NCBI GenBank assembly: GCA_028583405.1
Contig: CM053263.1
Coordinates: forward strand, 3,944,715-4,008,714
Length of the DNA: 64,000 bases
Source: Pogonophryne albipinna
Taxonomy: Eukaryota; Chordata; Actinopteri; Perciformes; Artedidraconidae
Direction: 5' to 3'
In this document: positions 11,333-22,200 of the stretch, piece after piece
How positions within the stretch are numbered: position 1 is the first letter of the stretch
How the letters are laid out: each line of letters begins with the position of its first letter
Made by a program: the position numbers and the translations under genes
The notes under the pieces: model-generated
The model's database searches: none
What the model was told of the DNA's origin: nothing
Seen by the model: only the letters and a program-made list of their open reading frames with translations

Positions 11333-12047
11333 TCAATCAATCAATCAATCAATGTTTATTTATATAGCCCAATATCACAAATGTTACATTTGTCTCAGTG
11401 GACTTCACAGTTTGTACAAAATATCAGTATGACAATACGACACCCTCTGTCCTTAGACCCTCACATCGTACAAGGAAAAACTTCCGAAGAAAACCCACAG
11501 TTTTAAAGGGAAAAATGGGAGAAACCTCAGGGAGAGCAACAGAGGAGGGATCCCTCTCCCAGGACGGACAGACGTGCAATAGATGCCGTGTGTAAATTGA
11601 AAAGATAATACATTTGCAACATAGGTAGTCCAAATGTTTGGAAATGCATGTGTGTATAATAGGAAGATGAATCCACGAGGATATCCATCCAGGACCTATG
11701 ATCCATGACCACAGCCACGACTCAAGATCCAGGGCTCGCGATGCAGGACACAGGACCGCAGGATCATCCATGACTCCGGATCCCAGCGTATATAGACACC
11801 AAAAAGAAAGAAATTTGGGGAAGCTGGGTTAATCGGAACATGAGAGTACACAGGTATAGACAGAGAGAAGGAAGAAGTAAGATGTCCCCCGACAAACTAA
11901 GCCTATAGCAGCAAAACTAGGGGCTGAATCTAATCAGCCCTAACTATAAGCTTTATCAAAAAGGAAGGTCTTAAGCGCACTCTTAAAAACGGATAGGGTG
12001 TCTGCCGCCCGAACACAAACTGGAAGCTGATTCCACAAATGTGGAGC
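11333..12047 (-). mobile_element. LINE 3' end with (ATTG)n tail
   Basis: On the minus strand a short reverse-transcriptase C-terminus is followed by roughly 580 bp of 3' UTR. It ends in the plus-strand tetranucleotide run TCAATCAATCAATCAA at 11333-11353, next to GTTTATTTATATAGCCC. This UTR-and-tail arrangement is one I recognise as a common fish LINE tail, but I cannot assign the clade with certainty. Upstream sequence is missing, so the copy is strongly 5'-truncated. Confidence 0.65.
11940..12047 (-). pseudogene. LINE ORF2 C-terminal relic
   Basis: Thirty-five codons on the minus strand ending at the TAG at 11940-11942. They include HLWNQLPVCVRAADTLSVF followed by KSALKTFLF. The WNxLP...F K..LKTFLF pattern is the same C-terminal signature seen in the L2 copies (WWNELPIDIRTADSLHTF, then RRRLKTHLF). 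That supports membership of the CR1/L2/jockey group. The catalytic domain is absent. Just upstream, TTGACTACTGAGC is duplicated in tandem (12047-12074). Confidence 0.6.
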
Positions 12048-12393
12048 TTGACTACTGAGCTTGACTACTGAGCATAAGCACATGTGCAGACATTCAACGG
12101 TGTAACAGTCGACACATTGACGTTCTCTATGAGCATGTGATCATAGTGCTGGCATTAGTATATGCTAATAACACAGGAGTGACTACATCCATGTACATAC
12201 AATTATTCACACACACATTATCATCTGCACACATTTTTGTGTTTAGTTAACCTTTCTGCAATCTCAGCTATTGATCTGATGAATATTTAGCCTCTAGGAG
12301 CAGCCACCAATATATCTGGGTCAAGACTTCCTCTTCTGTGCGTCGGCCATTGTTTACAGTCCAATTAGCAACTTCAGACACAAGTAGAAGTTT
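12048..12393. other. Unannotated host DNA
   Basis: Nothing recognised between the LINE relic and the hAT target duplication, apart from the short TTGACTACTGAGC tandem duplication at its left edge. Confidence 0.4.
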
Positions 12394-12777
12394 GACACGA
12401 CCATTGTTGGGACGAACGCGTTACTGTAACGCAACTACCTTTTGCGGTAACTAATAACATTACTAGTTACCTATTCCCATTCAGTAATGCCGTTATAGTT
12501 ACTGTGATTTAAATGGGTGCGTTACTGTGTTACATTATGTGATCCAACTGAACCGAATCTCCCTGCGGATGTAACTTACAAGGTGAATACAGTGATGTCC
12601 TCTCACAGCACCATGGAAAAGTGAAAGTGACCAGAGAGGAGTGATGATTGGTTAACGCGATGTAACGTTTCAGGGTAAGCCAATCAGAGACAGAGTCGGG
12701 CGGGTCTTGCCTTATGGGGGAAATACACAAACACTAGAGATGGCAAATCCGGATCATTTTATGGACTCGGAGTCTTC

Positions 12778-12842
12778 TGAGTCAATCATTGAAGAGATCC
12801 GGATCATACGAGTCATTTGAGTCATTTGAGTCATATGAGTCA
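12778..12842 (+). repeat. TGAGTCA cluster with 9-bp period
   Basis: TGAGTCA occurs at 12778, 12818, 12827 and 12836, plus CGAGTCA at 12809. The last four lie exactly 9 bp apart. TGAGTCA is the AP-1 (Fos/Jun) consensus, so the element could supply binding sites. The regular spacing is equally well explained by tandem duplication of a GAGTC unit, which recurs across the element. Confidence 0.8.
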
Positions 12843-13068
12843 GCATGACCAAGACCGTAGAAATCCTACCGGTGAAACCGAAAAGTTGTTGCATTTAACC
12901 AGCATATTAAACTAACGTTACATTAACCTCCGCTACACAGTGTCTTTTGCTTTAATAAAACATGTGTGTGTGTGTGCATTTTAAAAAATAAGTGTTTTGC
13001 ATTATATGTATATAGTTATTTTAATATGTTCCTGTACTTAAGCTAATTTTGCACAATTGTGTTTTCAT

Positions 13069-13070
<2 letters not shown>

Positions 13071-13120
<50 letters not shown>
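13071..13120 (+). repeat. (AAT)n microsatellite
   Basis: About 17 uninterrupted AAT units inside the nested element. Confidence 0.97.
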
Positions 13121-13121
<1 letters not shown>

Positions 13122-13404
13122 TGTATAATTACATTTTATATATTCTAACTGTTTTGCAATTTTCTATCATTTGTTTCTTTTTGTGTGCCATGTTCAAAAT
13201 AAACGAGTTTCCAAGTAAGATCCTTATTGGAAATGCAGCTATTATTACAGGAGACTGTTGCACAACATGACCATTGTGTTAGAAGTCTACACTGAAACTT
13301 AATTTAGAGCCGGAAAAATCGCGGGATCCGTGAATCCAGGTCAATGATCGAGAGAGACCAGTAGCCTACGAGGACTCAGAGCCGTAACATATAGCAGGCA
13401 GCAG

Positions 13405-13767
13405 ATCCAGAGATCCAGCAGACTCGTCCCCATGCACGAATCTACAGCAGACTCAGCCCCTCCTCCGAGTCCCACGGCTCCCGCGAGTCCCACGGCTCCC
13501 GCGAGTCCCACGGCTCCCTCGACGAGTCGCAGGCAGACTCAGAGATTTGCGGACTCACGGCTCACTCACGGCTCACGGCTCACTCACGGCTCCCGCGAGT
13601 CCAACGGCTCCCGCGAGTCCCACGGCTCCCTCGACGAGTCGCAGCAGACTCAGAGATTTGCGGACTCACGGCTCACTCACGGCTCACGGGACTCTCGCGG
13701 GAGCCGGAGGAGGGGCTGAATCTGCTGTTGATTCGTGCATGGCGACGAGTCTGCTGGATCTCTGGAT
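13405..13767. repeat. Long hairpin enclosing GAGTC tandem repeats
   Basis: The left arm, 13405-13490, and the right arm, 13688-13767, are imperfect reverse complements. Both carry CCAGAGATCCAGCAG, GCACGAATC and CCCCTCCTCCG in matching order; the left arm has one extra repeat unit. Between them is a GC-rich tandem region built from CCCACGGCTCCCGCGAGT-like units. A longer unit of about 68 bp (starting GGCTCCCTCGACGAGTCGCA) is repeated near 13511 and 13623. Confidence 0.85.
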
Positions 13768-14026
13768 ACAACAACGTTGTAATGTGATTTTACACGTTAT
13801 AAAGAGAGTAAAGAGCGACGCAATTTATAGTTTTAATTTTTACGTCACATCAGGTGTAGGACTCAAAGGACTCGGGTTAATCGAGAGGGAGACTCGTCAC
13901 GACCGGCTCATTACTAGGATCCGGGTTAATGATCCGGATGAATCATGACTCGCCCATCTCTAACAAACACACAAACACTTGCTAACACGTACACGGCAAC
14001 GCCCACCACCAGCACACGCACACACA

Positions 14027-14173
14027 ATGGCAGATGCAAGTATCAGCGAGAGCAGCAGCGCATTTACAACTTGGAGATATAACCACTAGTTTCAATTTGT
14101 GGGGATAAAGGACGCAAAAAATATTACGGTCAAATGTAAACTGTGTGCAGGACAGAAAGCATTGTCCACTTGA
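14027..14173 (+). pseudogene. hAT transposase BED-finger exon relic
   Basis: The frame opens with ATG at 14027 (MADASISES...) and reads TTWRYNH, an in-frame TAG at 14087-14089, then FQFVGIKDAKNITVKCKLC and AGQKALST before a TGA at 14171. The WRY...F...KCKLC layout fits the start of a BED zinc finger, the DNA-binding domain at the N-terminus of many hAT transposases. The histidine half of the finger and the catalytic and dimerisation regions are missing. The internal stop shows it is dead. It lies in the right portion of the hAT element, just after the nested insertion, and is followed by AATAAAG at about 14189. Confidence 0.65.
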
Positions 14174-14483
14174 TTGTTGAGGCTACAATAAAGATGCCTG
14201 TCAAAATGTCTAAACATATCTTTTGTGTTTTATTGTTCCACTACATTTCATGATGAAAATTGCTACAATGATGGGGAGTTGTCTTTTCTCTTACTGTGCT
14301 ACAGAACAACACAAAAACTTGTATTTTTATTGTTATTATTTTTAAAGTAAAGTAAAGTAACTTGTTACTAGTTACTTTTATAATTTAGTAACTAATAAAG
14401 TAGCTAGTTACTTTTTTGAGAGCAGTAACTATAACTATTACTCGTTACTTTTTAAAAGTAACTTGCCCAACACTGGACACGAC

Positions 14484-17400
14484 ACATAAAAACTGATTGT
14501 TTTGCATTTATGTGCAGATATCTTTTTATAAATATTAATTAAAGGTTAAATCGCCATCAGACAATAGCGTATGGGTTGAGAATGGCATTTCGCCAAATGC
14601 TTTCCAACTCTTTTGTTCTCAACCCGGACTGTTTGACTGCAGCCAACCAGAGCCCTCTCAAATGTGATTGGAAAATAATAATCAGACAACGAACACAAAC
14701 AAAGAGGCTTCGGATACCAATATATTACTTACAGTTCTTACATATGCAGATATCTGTTCCAAATGCGTATACATTGTGCTTATTGTAATATTCATTCTTA
14801 TTCCAACCACTATTGAGGGGCTCCTTTCCAATTTAAGTCTTAATGCATTGCACTTAGCTTGACAATTGTAGGAGCTGCAAGATAATATGCAAACTACCCA
14901 TTACTCATTATCCATGTAATGAAATTCATTACCTCTTAATATAACTGTCCTCTAGCAAAAAGTTTAAATAGAAATGTAACCACTAGTGTAGTTGGCTCAC
15001 TAATGGAAAAAGAAATGCAAATTATCACCGTATTGATTTAAAGTATACAATAGTTATTTTAAACTTCTTCTTCTGTTGTTTCGGTGCCATGCAATTTCAA
15101 GGTAATTTACGATTCGAAATAGAACACTAACTGTGAGGGTAAAGTATGAATGTAATGAACAATCATCGTTATTGCACTGCAATCATGTTTCACTCAGTAG
15201 AGGCATAATAAAGTAGATTTGCATACATATACAAATGTTCCCTAAAACACCACCTATCAGGGGCTTGAGCAGGAGCGGTGAGGATGATTCTGAAATCAAC
15301 ACTTATTCCACTGGAGTGGAGCACTAATGCAGCATTGGGAGACCAACTACTGTTTTCCGTGAGGGCATGTGTGCAATTATCATAATAACTAATGATGATC
15401 CATGGATTGTTTTTCACAGATCGGTGATGCACACAGATTGTATAGTGAATTGGGAGGGGAGTTGCCCCTGTGCATTCAACCAGAGTGCACCCACTTTGGG
15501 AACACACCACTCATAGTAAACCAAACACGTATGTAGACACACGTGCACAGAGAAAGAGAGGGAACCATTCTACTATATCTCTGGCTAATTTCAAACTGTG
15601 GCTACGCAAACATCATTAATCAAGCTGACTAAGATTAGCGACTAGCAAGCACCCCTACCTGTTTATTATAATTAAATTGATGTACGTGTCATTGCAGGCG
15701 TGGACCAGAACTATGGCAGAGGTGATTACGCTCACCACAAAAGATGGGCAGGAAAACAAAGAAAACCAAGAAGAGCCTAGGCAATACGGAAAAGGAGAAA
15801 TAAGCTGTTGTGGTAAAGTTAAGTTGCGTGGGCAGAATTGGAAATAAGTTAAGGCTCGCAGATTGGAGATGAAGGTGAGAGGTGCCTTTTGTTGTTCTGT
15901 ACTCTAAAGATAACCCCTGCTACCTCTGCAAAAAGGGTCCACATGGAAAGGTTTTATTCAATGCAGTTCAGATTGTATAACCTATCCATTCACAGTCTCA
16001 AAGCACAGCAGAAAACAACCAACAAAGAAAGGAAACATGACAGCAAAGCAACCTGGAGGCCTAATGCAAAAAAAAAGATTGAAAAAAAACCCCTCTTTTC
16101 AGGAGCTTAGCTTGGAAAAAGACAGACCAGACATATTTAAGCAAACACTCCCCTGTGATAGTATAGGCCAAACCTTACTTTGTGTTTTTCTTTCTCCGTA
16201 TTTCCTCTCTAACATTGTGTCTGGGGTCCTCTCTGTGACTCTCGGAAAATACAATTGTAGCTTTTCTCAGAAAACCCCTGTGTGCACAGTATTATATGAG
16301 AGTATGGATATCGCCGCTTTGAGATATACCTCTCTTTACATACCAGAGAGAGGTGTAGAATGTGAAGGTGGGAAAGGCTGGATGAGTGGCCAGGCATAGC
16401 AGGAAGGCAAATATGTGAGCACACAGGAGATAAAGGGGGCCACTAAAACTGTTTCTTGCAGATAACGTGACATGATGATGGCTCATAAAGGGGAAGGTAA
16501 ATTGGGAGACGGAGGTTTATAACCGTGGTGGATTGGGCGATGGAGGGCCAGGGGAAGGAGCTACAGAATGGCAGTGGGCTAGGACTCGTATATTTGGGCA
16601 GCATATACGGGTACCAGGTCTGCCATAAACTCTTCTCTGCCAAAAAACACCTTTTCTGTCAGCGATTTTGATATCCTGCCCTGAACGTTTTATGTACAGA
16701 AAATGATGGCAATATGCTCATGTTACTAGGCTTAAACCCCCTTTAGGGAATCAGCCTGCAAATGCAAAACGGTCTAAGTCAATTTAACTTGATGATCGGA
16801 ATATTCCCGTCTCAATTACTGTTTCAACAAGAACAGAACATATTGAAACTACACATGAAGCAAACTTGGACTGCAGATAAAGCGGCTGCAATGACTGCGA
16901 TATGAATAGGGGAAATAAAGGTGAAGCACCTGCATGGTGAATAAAACATGAGGATACGGAAAAGGGCCGCGCCGACCAAAATGAGACTATGTCTTTGTAC
17001 TGCATCAACCTTCGACCTCTTTGTCAAATTGGTTGACATCACACACTCCGAGCACCTGACTGCAGCGAGGAAGTGTAGTAAGGCTTGTGATTAGATGGCC
17101 TCCCATTTACATTGCGGTTTACAAGGATAGCGCTTTATTTCTCAAAATGAACACCGTATTTTCCTTCAGCTGTTTTGTTACAAAGAGGATGTAGCTGCTT
17201 GTCCTCTCTGGAGATGAGCAATTGCTTTGATGAATAAGGAGACAGATAGAGGCAAAAACTGCCCTCAACAGCTGGTTGTATTTGCGAGATATTAATGGAT
17301 TCTGTCTCGTGCTCCAGCTGATGTCTTGTTGAATGCAAGTAAAGGGCAACAGCCTACAATGGAAGCCTCTATTATGTTCTTATAAGTTCACAATTAATTT

Positions 17401-17488
17401 TTCAAAATGAATGTAGGAATGGTTTATTGATATTAAAATGCTACTTGTAATACCTCACGAAATATAGATACAATTGTTTTTAGCTAAT
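14484..17488. other. Unannotated host DNA
   Basis: No gene or repeat was recognised. An acceptor-like TCATTGCAG ends at about 15699 and is followed by some 49 open codons, but no family is recognisable and no partner exon is visible. Sequence at about 16640-16870 is complex and non-repetitive. Confidence 0.4.
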
Positions 17489-18440
17489 TTCATTTCATTT
17501 CAAACCTTTATTTATACAGATGAATCCCATTGAGATCATTGATCTCTTTTTCAAGGGAGACCTGCTCAAGTAGTTCCACATGAAACATAAAAACATAAAC
17601 AGAACAACAAAAGGACATCATACAGCATCATTTACATAATGATCCACATAAACAGGTACCAATAGCTTCCGATTGAGTAGCATCCAACCGAGCTTTAAAA
17701 ACATTTAGTGGCACCAGATTGTTCAGTTTCCATTTAATTTGCAGACTATTCCAAGACAGAGGAGCTGCGCATCTAAAAGCTATCTTCCCTAAGACAGTCC
17801 TAGCAGTTGGCACATTTAATAAAACCACAGCATTCGATCTCAGGCAGTAGCCACTTACAATTCGCCGTGAGATCAGGGAGCAGATATAAGATGGAAGTTT
17901 CCCTAACATGGCTTTGTATATGAAAATGTACCAGTGACTGAGCCTCCGTACAGTTAGTGAAAGCAAACCAGCCCTTGCATACAGGGTACAGTGATGGGTT
18001 AATGCTTTACAGTTTGTCACAAATCTCAGTGCGCTGTGATACGCAGCATCTAACTTGACCAGGCAATGGGCAGGTGCATTCATATACATCAAATCACCAT
18101 AGTCCACACAGGTAAAAAGGTCACAGTGACTAGCCTTTTCCTGGCCTCAAGCGAGAAACAGGACTTGTTCCTGTAGAAGAACCCTAGCCTAACCCTCAGC
18201 CTTTTAAGCAGGTTATTGACATGAAGTTTAAAAGTGAGACAATCATCAAGCCAGATACCAAGGTATTTATAACAGGTAACCACTTCAAGTTTTATTCCTT
18301 GCGTAGTTACAATATCTAAAACAGGTTCTGGTGTCTTTTTAGCTTTAGAAAAGAGCATTACCTTGGTTTTCTCAACATTTAAAAGAAGCTTAAGCTCAGC
18401 GAGCTGAGTCTGAATAATGTTAAAAACAGCCTAATGGATG
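17489..18440 (-). mobile_element. LINE 3' fragment, I/Nimb- or CR1-like
   Basis: Minus-strand, 5'-truncated non-LTR retrotransposon. The 3' end is an (AAATG)n-type tail, seen on the plus strand as repeated ATTTC at 17488-17501. It is preceded by the tail motif CTCCCTTGAAAAAGAGATC and then AATGATCTCAATGGGATTC, which can fold into a hairpin. The coding part is split by a frameshift near 18100. The 5' limit at about 18440 is approximate. Confidence 0.7.
17628..18358 (-). pseudogene. LINE reverse transcriptase C-terminus, frameshifted
   Basis: Two overlapping minus-strand frames make one broken protein: 18358-18089 (89 aa) then 18107-17628 (159 aa). The upstream part has TCYKYLGIWLDDCLTFKLHV and KRLRVRLGFFYRNKS, the post-catalytic 'YLG..LD..L.F..H' segment of LINE reverse transcriptases. 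The downstream part runs from a YGDLMYMNAP segment through VRRLSHWYIFIYKAM to APLSWNSLQ. A single frameshift in the VTFLP...LDYGDL region near 18100 joins them. The YxDD catalytic box and endonuclease are absent. Similar C-terminal order to the relic at 2361-2678. Confidence 0.75.
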
Positions 18441-18618
18441 TCCATTGTGCGCTCAGCTTGGCTGGGCAACTGGTGATGCAATGCATATGCAGTTAGGAGA
18501 GGCTAAGGGTAGCCTTAACTCTCCCCAGGCCCACAGGGACAAAGACACCCCTAAAAATCACTACATCCGGATAAATATTATAGACAGCAAACTGAGCTGT
18601 ATGTATTTTTTTTTTTAG

Positions 18619-19256
18619 GTGTCCTATCATACAAAATGCACTTTTTGATGTCTTTTATACATGAATATGTGTCCCCGGTGTGTCAGGGAACTCACAAAGT
18701 GTCAGAAAATAAAACCCTCTCTCTTTTCCTCCATACCCACATCTCTCAAAACGGGGGCACAACGGAGCTGATCCAGATTTGCGTCCAATATTATATAATA
18801 TCGTAAATGTGGACCCACGGCCTATCAGAAAAGTTGCTATCAGAAAAAATGCGCAACGTTTTGGAAGTAATATTGTCTTTGTTTACATTAGCAAGCATTG
18901 CTAACACTCAGAGCTAACCTGTACTGGAGAGAGTACATGTGTAAAAAAGCAGGAAATAAAAAAAGGAACTCACCTTGTGGTAAACCCGCAAGAGAAAAAG
19001 CATTTGAGCTCCATACTGTTTCAGAAATAATCCTTGCTGAGAAACTCTCGGTAGAATTCTGAGCAGGCATTAGCTTTTTTAAAGCTAAGGACCCAAAATC
19101 AGCATTTCTCTAACAGGGCTGAAATAGAGGGGTATGAGGCATGGCTTGAATGGGCGATCTGTTTGGTATTTTGAGCAAAACACATCATAGCCATGTTTTT
19201 AATAATTTTGTATATATCTGAGACCCATAATATATTTCTAAAAATAGCATGATAGG
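18619..19256. mobile_element. TIR element family B, copy 1 (about 640 bp)
   Basis: Ends are inverted: GGTGTCCTATCATAC at the left against GGTTTCCTATCATGC as the reverse complement of the right end. A second copy in opposite orientation lies at 30214-30622, sharing the TCCTATCATGCTATT-type end, TGTTTTGCTC, CAGATCRCCCATTC and an exon-like block ending CCACAAGGTGAGTTCC. TTTA flanks both ends but sits in a T-rich context, so it is weak evidence for a target duplication. No transposase was recognised. Confidence 0.7.
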
Positions 19257-22200
19257 AAACCTTTACATTTCAGTCCCCAGGTTCAGTTCAGATTTGGTGC
19301 GCAGAGATGATCCTGAGTTAATGGAATCCCGCGGACAGCCAACAGGGCTCACAGTAGAATATGCTTTCTGCTTTCAATTAAATACTGCCAAGTGGAGCTT
19401 GGTGTGCAGATTCCAAGCTCTGGGCACTGTGTGCGAGCCCTGGCTGGGACTCAGATGCACCCAGCCTATGATCAAGAGGCCAAGCTCTGCCATAAAATGC
19501 CACATAAGCAGGCTTGGCGGGAGCTCCCAAATCTAACTCGAGGAAAGTAGAAACGATGCCCTTAGCACTAGCAGTGAGAGTTATTTCTTATTGCCAGCAT
19601 CCATACACATGCCATTGTTCGGTATTGGTGTTAATCAGATGCTGCTCTGGAGAGGAGGCTGAGTCATGCGCTTTGTGGGTGTTTGAAGAGATGTTCTGAG
19701 GTCAAAGTAGGTCATGGGGTAAATGGCTGTGTATTTTATCTTATGGGTATTAGGAGTGGATCCCTTATGTAGCTGTATGCTGATGGATTGCTGATGTCAG
19801 CTCATTAGTGGGGCTACCTTCGCAAAGTCATCAGTCCATGTAGGTGCAGCAGTGTGCATTGGTGTTACAGGGAGCAGAATGGAGAGGGATATGATAATAA
19901 TGGGATGAGGAGCTAAGGTTTGCCTTCAAGTTAACATATGCATTATAGTCTTTAAGGTCACAATGACAAAAAGTTCGGTAAAAGTCAGATCATTACTTTC
20001 CAAAGCGACCATTGCTCACTTTAGGGCTATACTGTAGAGCTCACAGAGAACTGAAAGTTAAAAGCTAAAATCATCATAAGTTTCAAACTTCTTGATTTAG
20101 GCCTAAATATGTTTCTTCACCTTAAACGTTGACTAACACACTTGAATCAGTTCAAGTGGAAGACATAAGGCTTTGCTAAAAAATCGCGTTAACAAGACTG
20201 AGATGGACATGATGTCACATTGACATTTCACCACCAAAATCAAATGAGTTAATCCTCAAGTGCAGGGGAACATTTGCGCCACATCTAAAGATATTTCCCC
20301 AAGGCTTCCCTAAAATATTGCATTCACAAGAATGGGACAGACGTGAGCGGGAAACCCGAAAACATAATTGGGCAAAGGTTTAAAAACATGATGAACACAG
20401 ATGCTTCCAGAACAAATTTGATTAGATTTAAAGTGAAACTTCACCAGGTTTCAATCAAATTGGAAACCTTTGGGAGAATATGGACTGATGTGCCAAAAAG
20501 CACTCTGAACTACCGTCATCAAAATACGAAGTGAGGGAGTGGATCTTGTGGGGGCACTCCTCATTTGTCACACAACTGTATACAGTATATACTCAAACTG
20601 ACTGCACTACAGTTTTAGATGTTATTTCACATCATAAGAAACGTTATGGGCTGTACCTATTCCAAGAATGCAAAAAAGATTTAAGAACTGAATTCAGTCA
20701 TACATTATAAAGTTTTATTTAGTTTTACAGTTTATAGAGTACATGCCATATCATAAATAAATCCGAACAGATGTGAAGTGAGATGTCTGGTTATAGAAGA
20801 GATTTCTGCAAGAAGCAGGATCCAGTTTTATTTCATTATTTTTATACGTGTTGATTGGATTGCAATTCCAAGCATTCATACAGAGGTAACCTAATTACTG
20901 GCGATAAGGTTAACACAATGTTGGTCTGAACGAGGGCTTAAATAAGCACAAGTTCTGCTGCCATGTTTGAAGTCAAGGAGGTGGGGGCTACTGAGAGAAA
21001 ATCAGGACACACTTTCTCAAGAGCATTAGAGAGAGAGCGAGGGAGAAATTGAGAGAGCACAAAAGCGTCAGCTCTCATTCTGTAATGGAACGATGTGGCG
21101 GGTGGCATGCCACACGTTGTACTGGGTGCCTGGAGCACCATGGCAACAGGAAAAGAGAAGGATCGAGAGGGAGAGAGGTTCAAGGACTTCACTTGTTCCA
21201 GCATCATCTTAATTACATTGTTTAGTGGAACAGATGCATTCTGGAACTCCATCAACACATGGGGAAAACCCCAGAGACTCTGGTCTTTGAGTTTTTTTTT
21301 TAAAACCCTTCCCCCCTATCATTTTTGTGAAATGACTGAGAAAAATTGGGAAACAGAGAGATTAGAGAAGCAGATAAATGAGAGAGTGAAACAGAGACGG
21401 GGAGAAGGAGAGGAAAGGCAACACAAGAAAGAGGAATGAGAAGAGAGATGAAACAAAGTGAACACAGATATGGATCGACAGTATGGGAGATTCCAGCCGT
21501 TTGAAGGAGGCTGGTAGCAGATATGAGGAGAAAGGACCAAGGGAAAAAGGATTGGAAGGGATTTGTATGGATATAAAAGCTTCAGCATCCCTCTTTTTGG
21601 ACGCACAACATGCTAAAATGCTTATCCGTATGCGTTATTTGTGTACGTTTGTGTGCGCATGTGGGTCTGTGTGTGAGAAAGCGCCTTTTTCTCATGCTGC
21701 CATGCCTAACGCGATCAGCGCTCATTAAGAGCTCTCCAGAGGCCCAGGCACCTCACAGACAGAAACCCTATCCAAAAGACAACCCCCAAACCCAGGAAAC
21801 ACACGGCTTCCTGCCTGTAAGCCTCTTCTCCAGTGTAAACAAACTGGCATCCACATTAAGCATTGGCAACGTTATTGATATAAAATGTTAACCAAAATAA
21901 AATGAGATGGCTTCCTCTGTCTGCCTAAAAAAGTAAGAAATAATGTGAAGTTTTATTTTCTCTGTAGGCTCAGATCGTCACTGAAAATGTAATGTGATTT
22001 CAATAATATTGGTAATACAGAATTTATTTTGAACATACGTTATTCTCTCTGCCTTTCTAACAGCATGTATGACCGTTTCATATTTTATTTGGTATCAGAT
22101 TATTATATCAATATGTTGTCTAATCCTGTTGCATACACCAACATAATCCTACACCCTAATCCTCCAATATTGCTATACCATAAAAATCCCCAGTTCGAGT

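Larger units (their letters stand above)
12735..13962. mobile_element. Nested GAGTC-rich element with perfect 8-bp TSD
   Basis: The ends TAGAGATGGC and GCCCATCTCTA are inverted, and ACAAACAC flanks both sides (12727-12734 and 13963-13970), so this is a discrete insertion inside the hAT element. The 8-bp duplication suggests hAT machinery. The interior is unusual: ATCCGGATC motifs near both ends, a 9-bp tandem TGAGTCATT array, an (AAT)n tract, and a long hairpin around GAGTC-rich tandem repeats. Two overlapping open frames (13432-13719 and 13547-13948) are products of the tandem repeat and do not resemble any protein family. No transposase is present. Confidence 0.88.
12402..14475 (+). mobile_element. 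hAT element, internally deleted, with perfect 8-bp TSD
   Basis: The left end CATTGTTGGG and the reverse complement of the right end CAGTGTTGGG form terminal inverted repeats. Both sub-terminal regions are rich in GTAACT/AGTTAC steps. The 8-bp repeat GACACGAC is identical at 12394-12401 and 14476-14483. Inside lies the relic of a BED-finger exon at 14027-14173, consistent with hAT transposases, but the rest of the transposase is gone. A second transposon (12735-13962) is inserted in it, so the element itself is about 840 bp. Confidence 0.9.

Noticed and set aside
13432..13948. Serine/threonine/proline-rich open frames
   Set aside because: They exist because tandem GAGTC-type units have lengths divisible by three; two frames are open in the same repeat and neither resembles a protein.
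15697..15850. Possible exon after TCATTGCAG, open for about 49 codons, with an internal ATG
   Set aside because: The polypyrimidine tract is weak, the peptide is just charged low-complexity sequence from A-rich DNA, and nothing nearby continues it.
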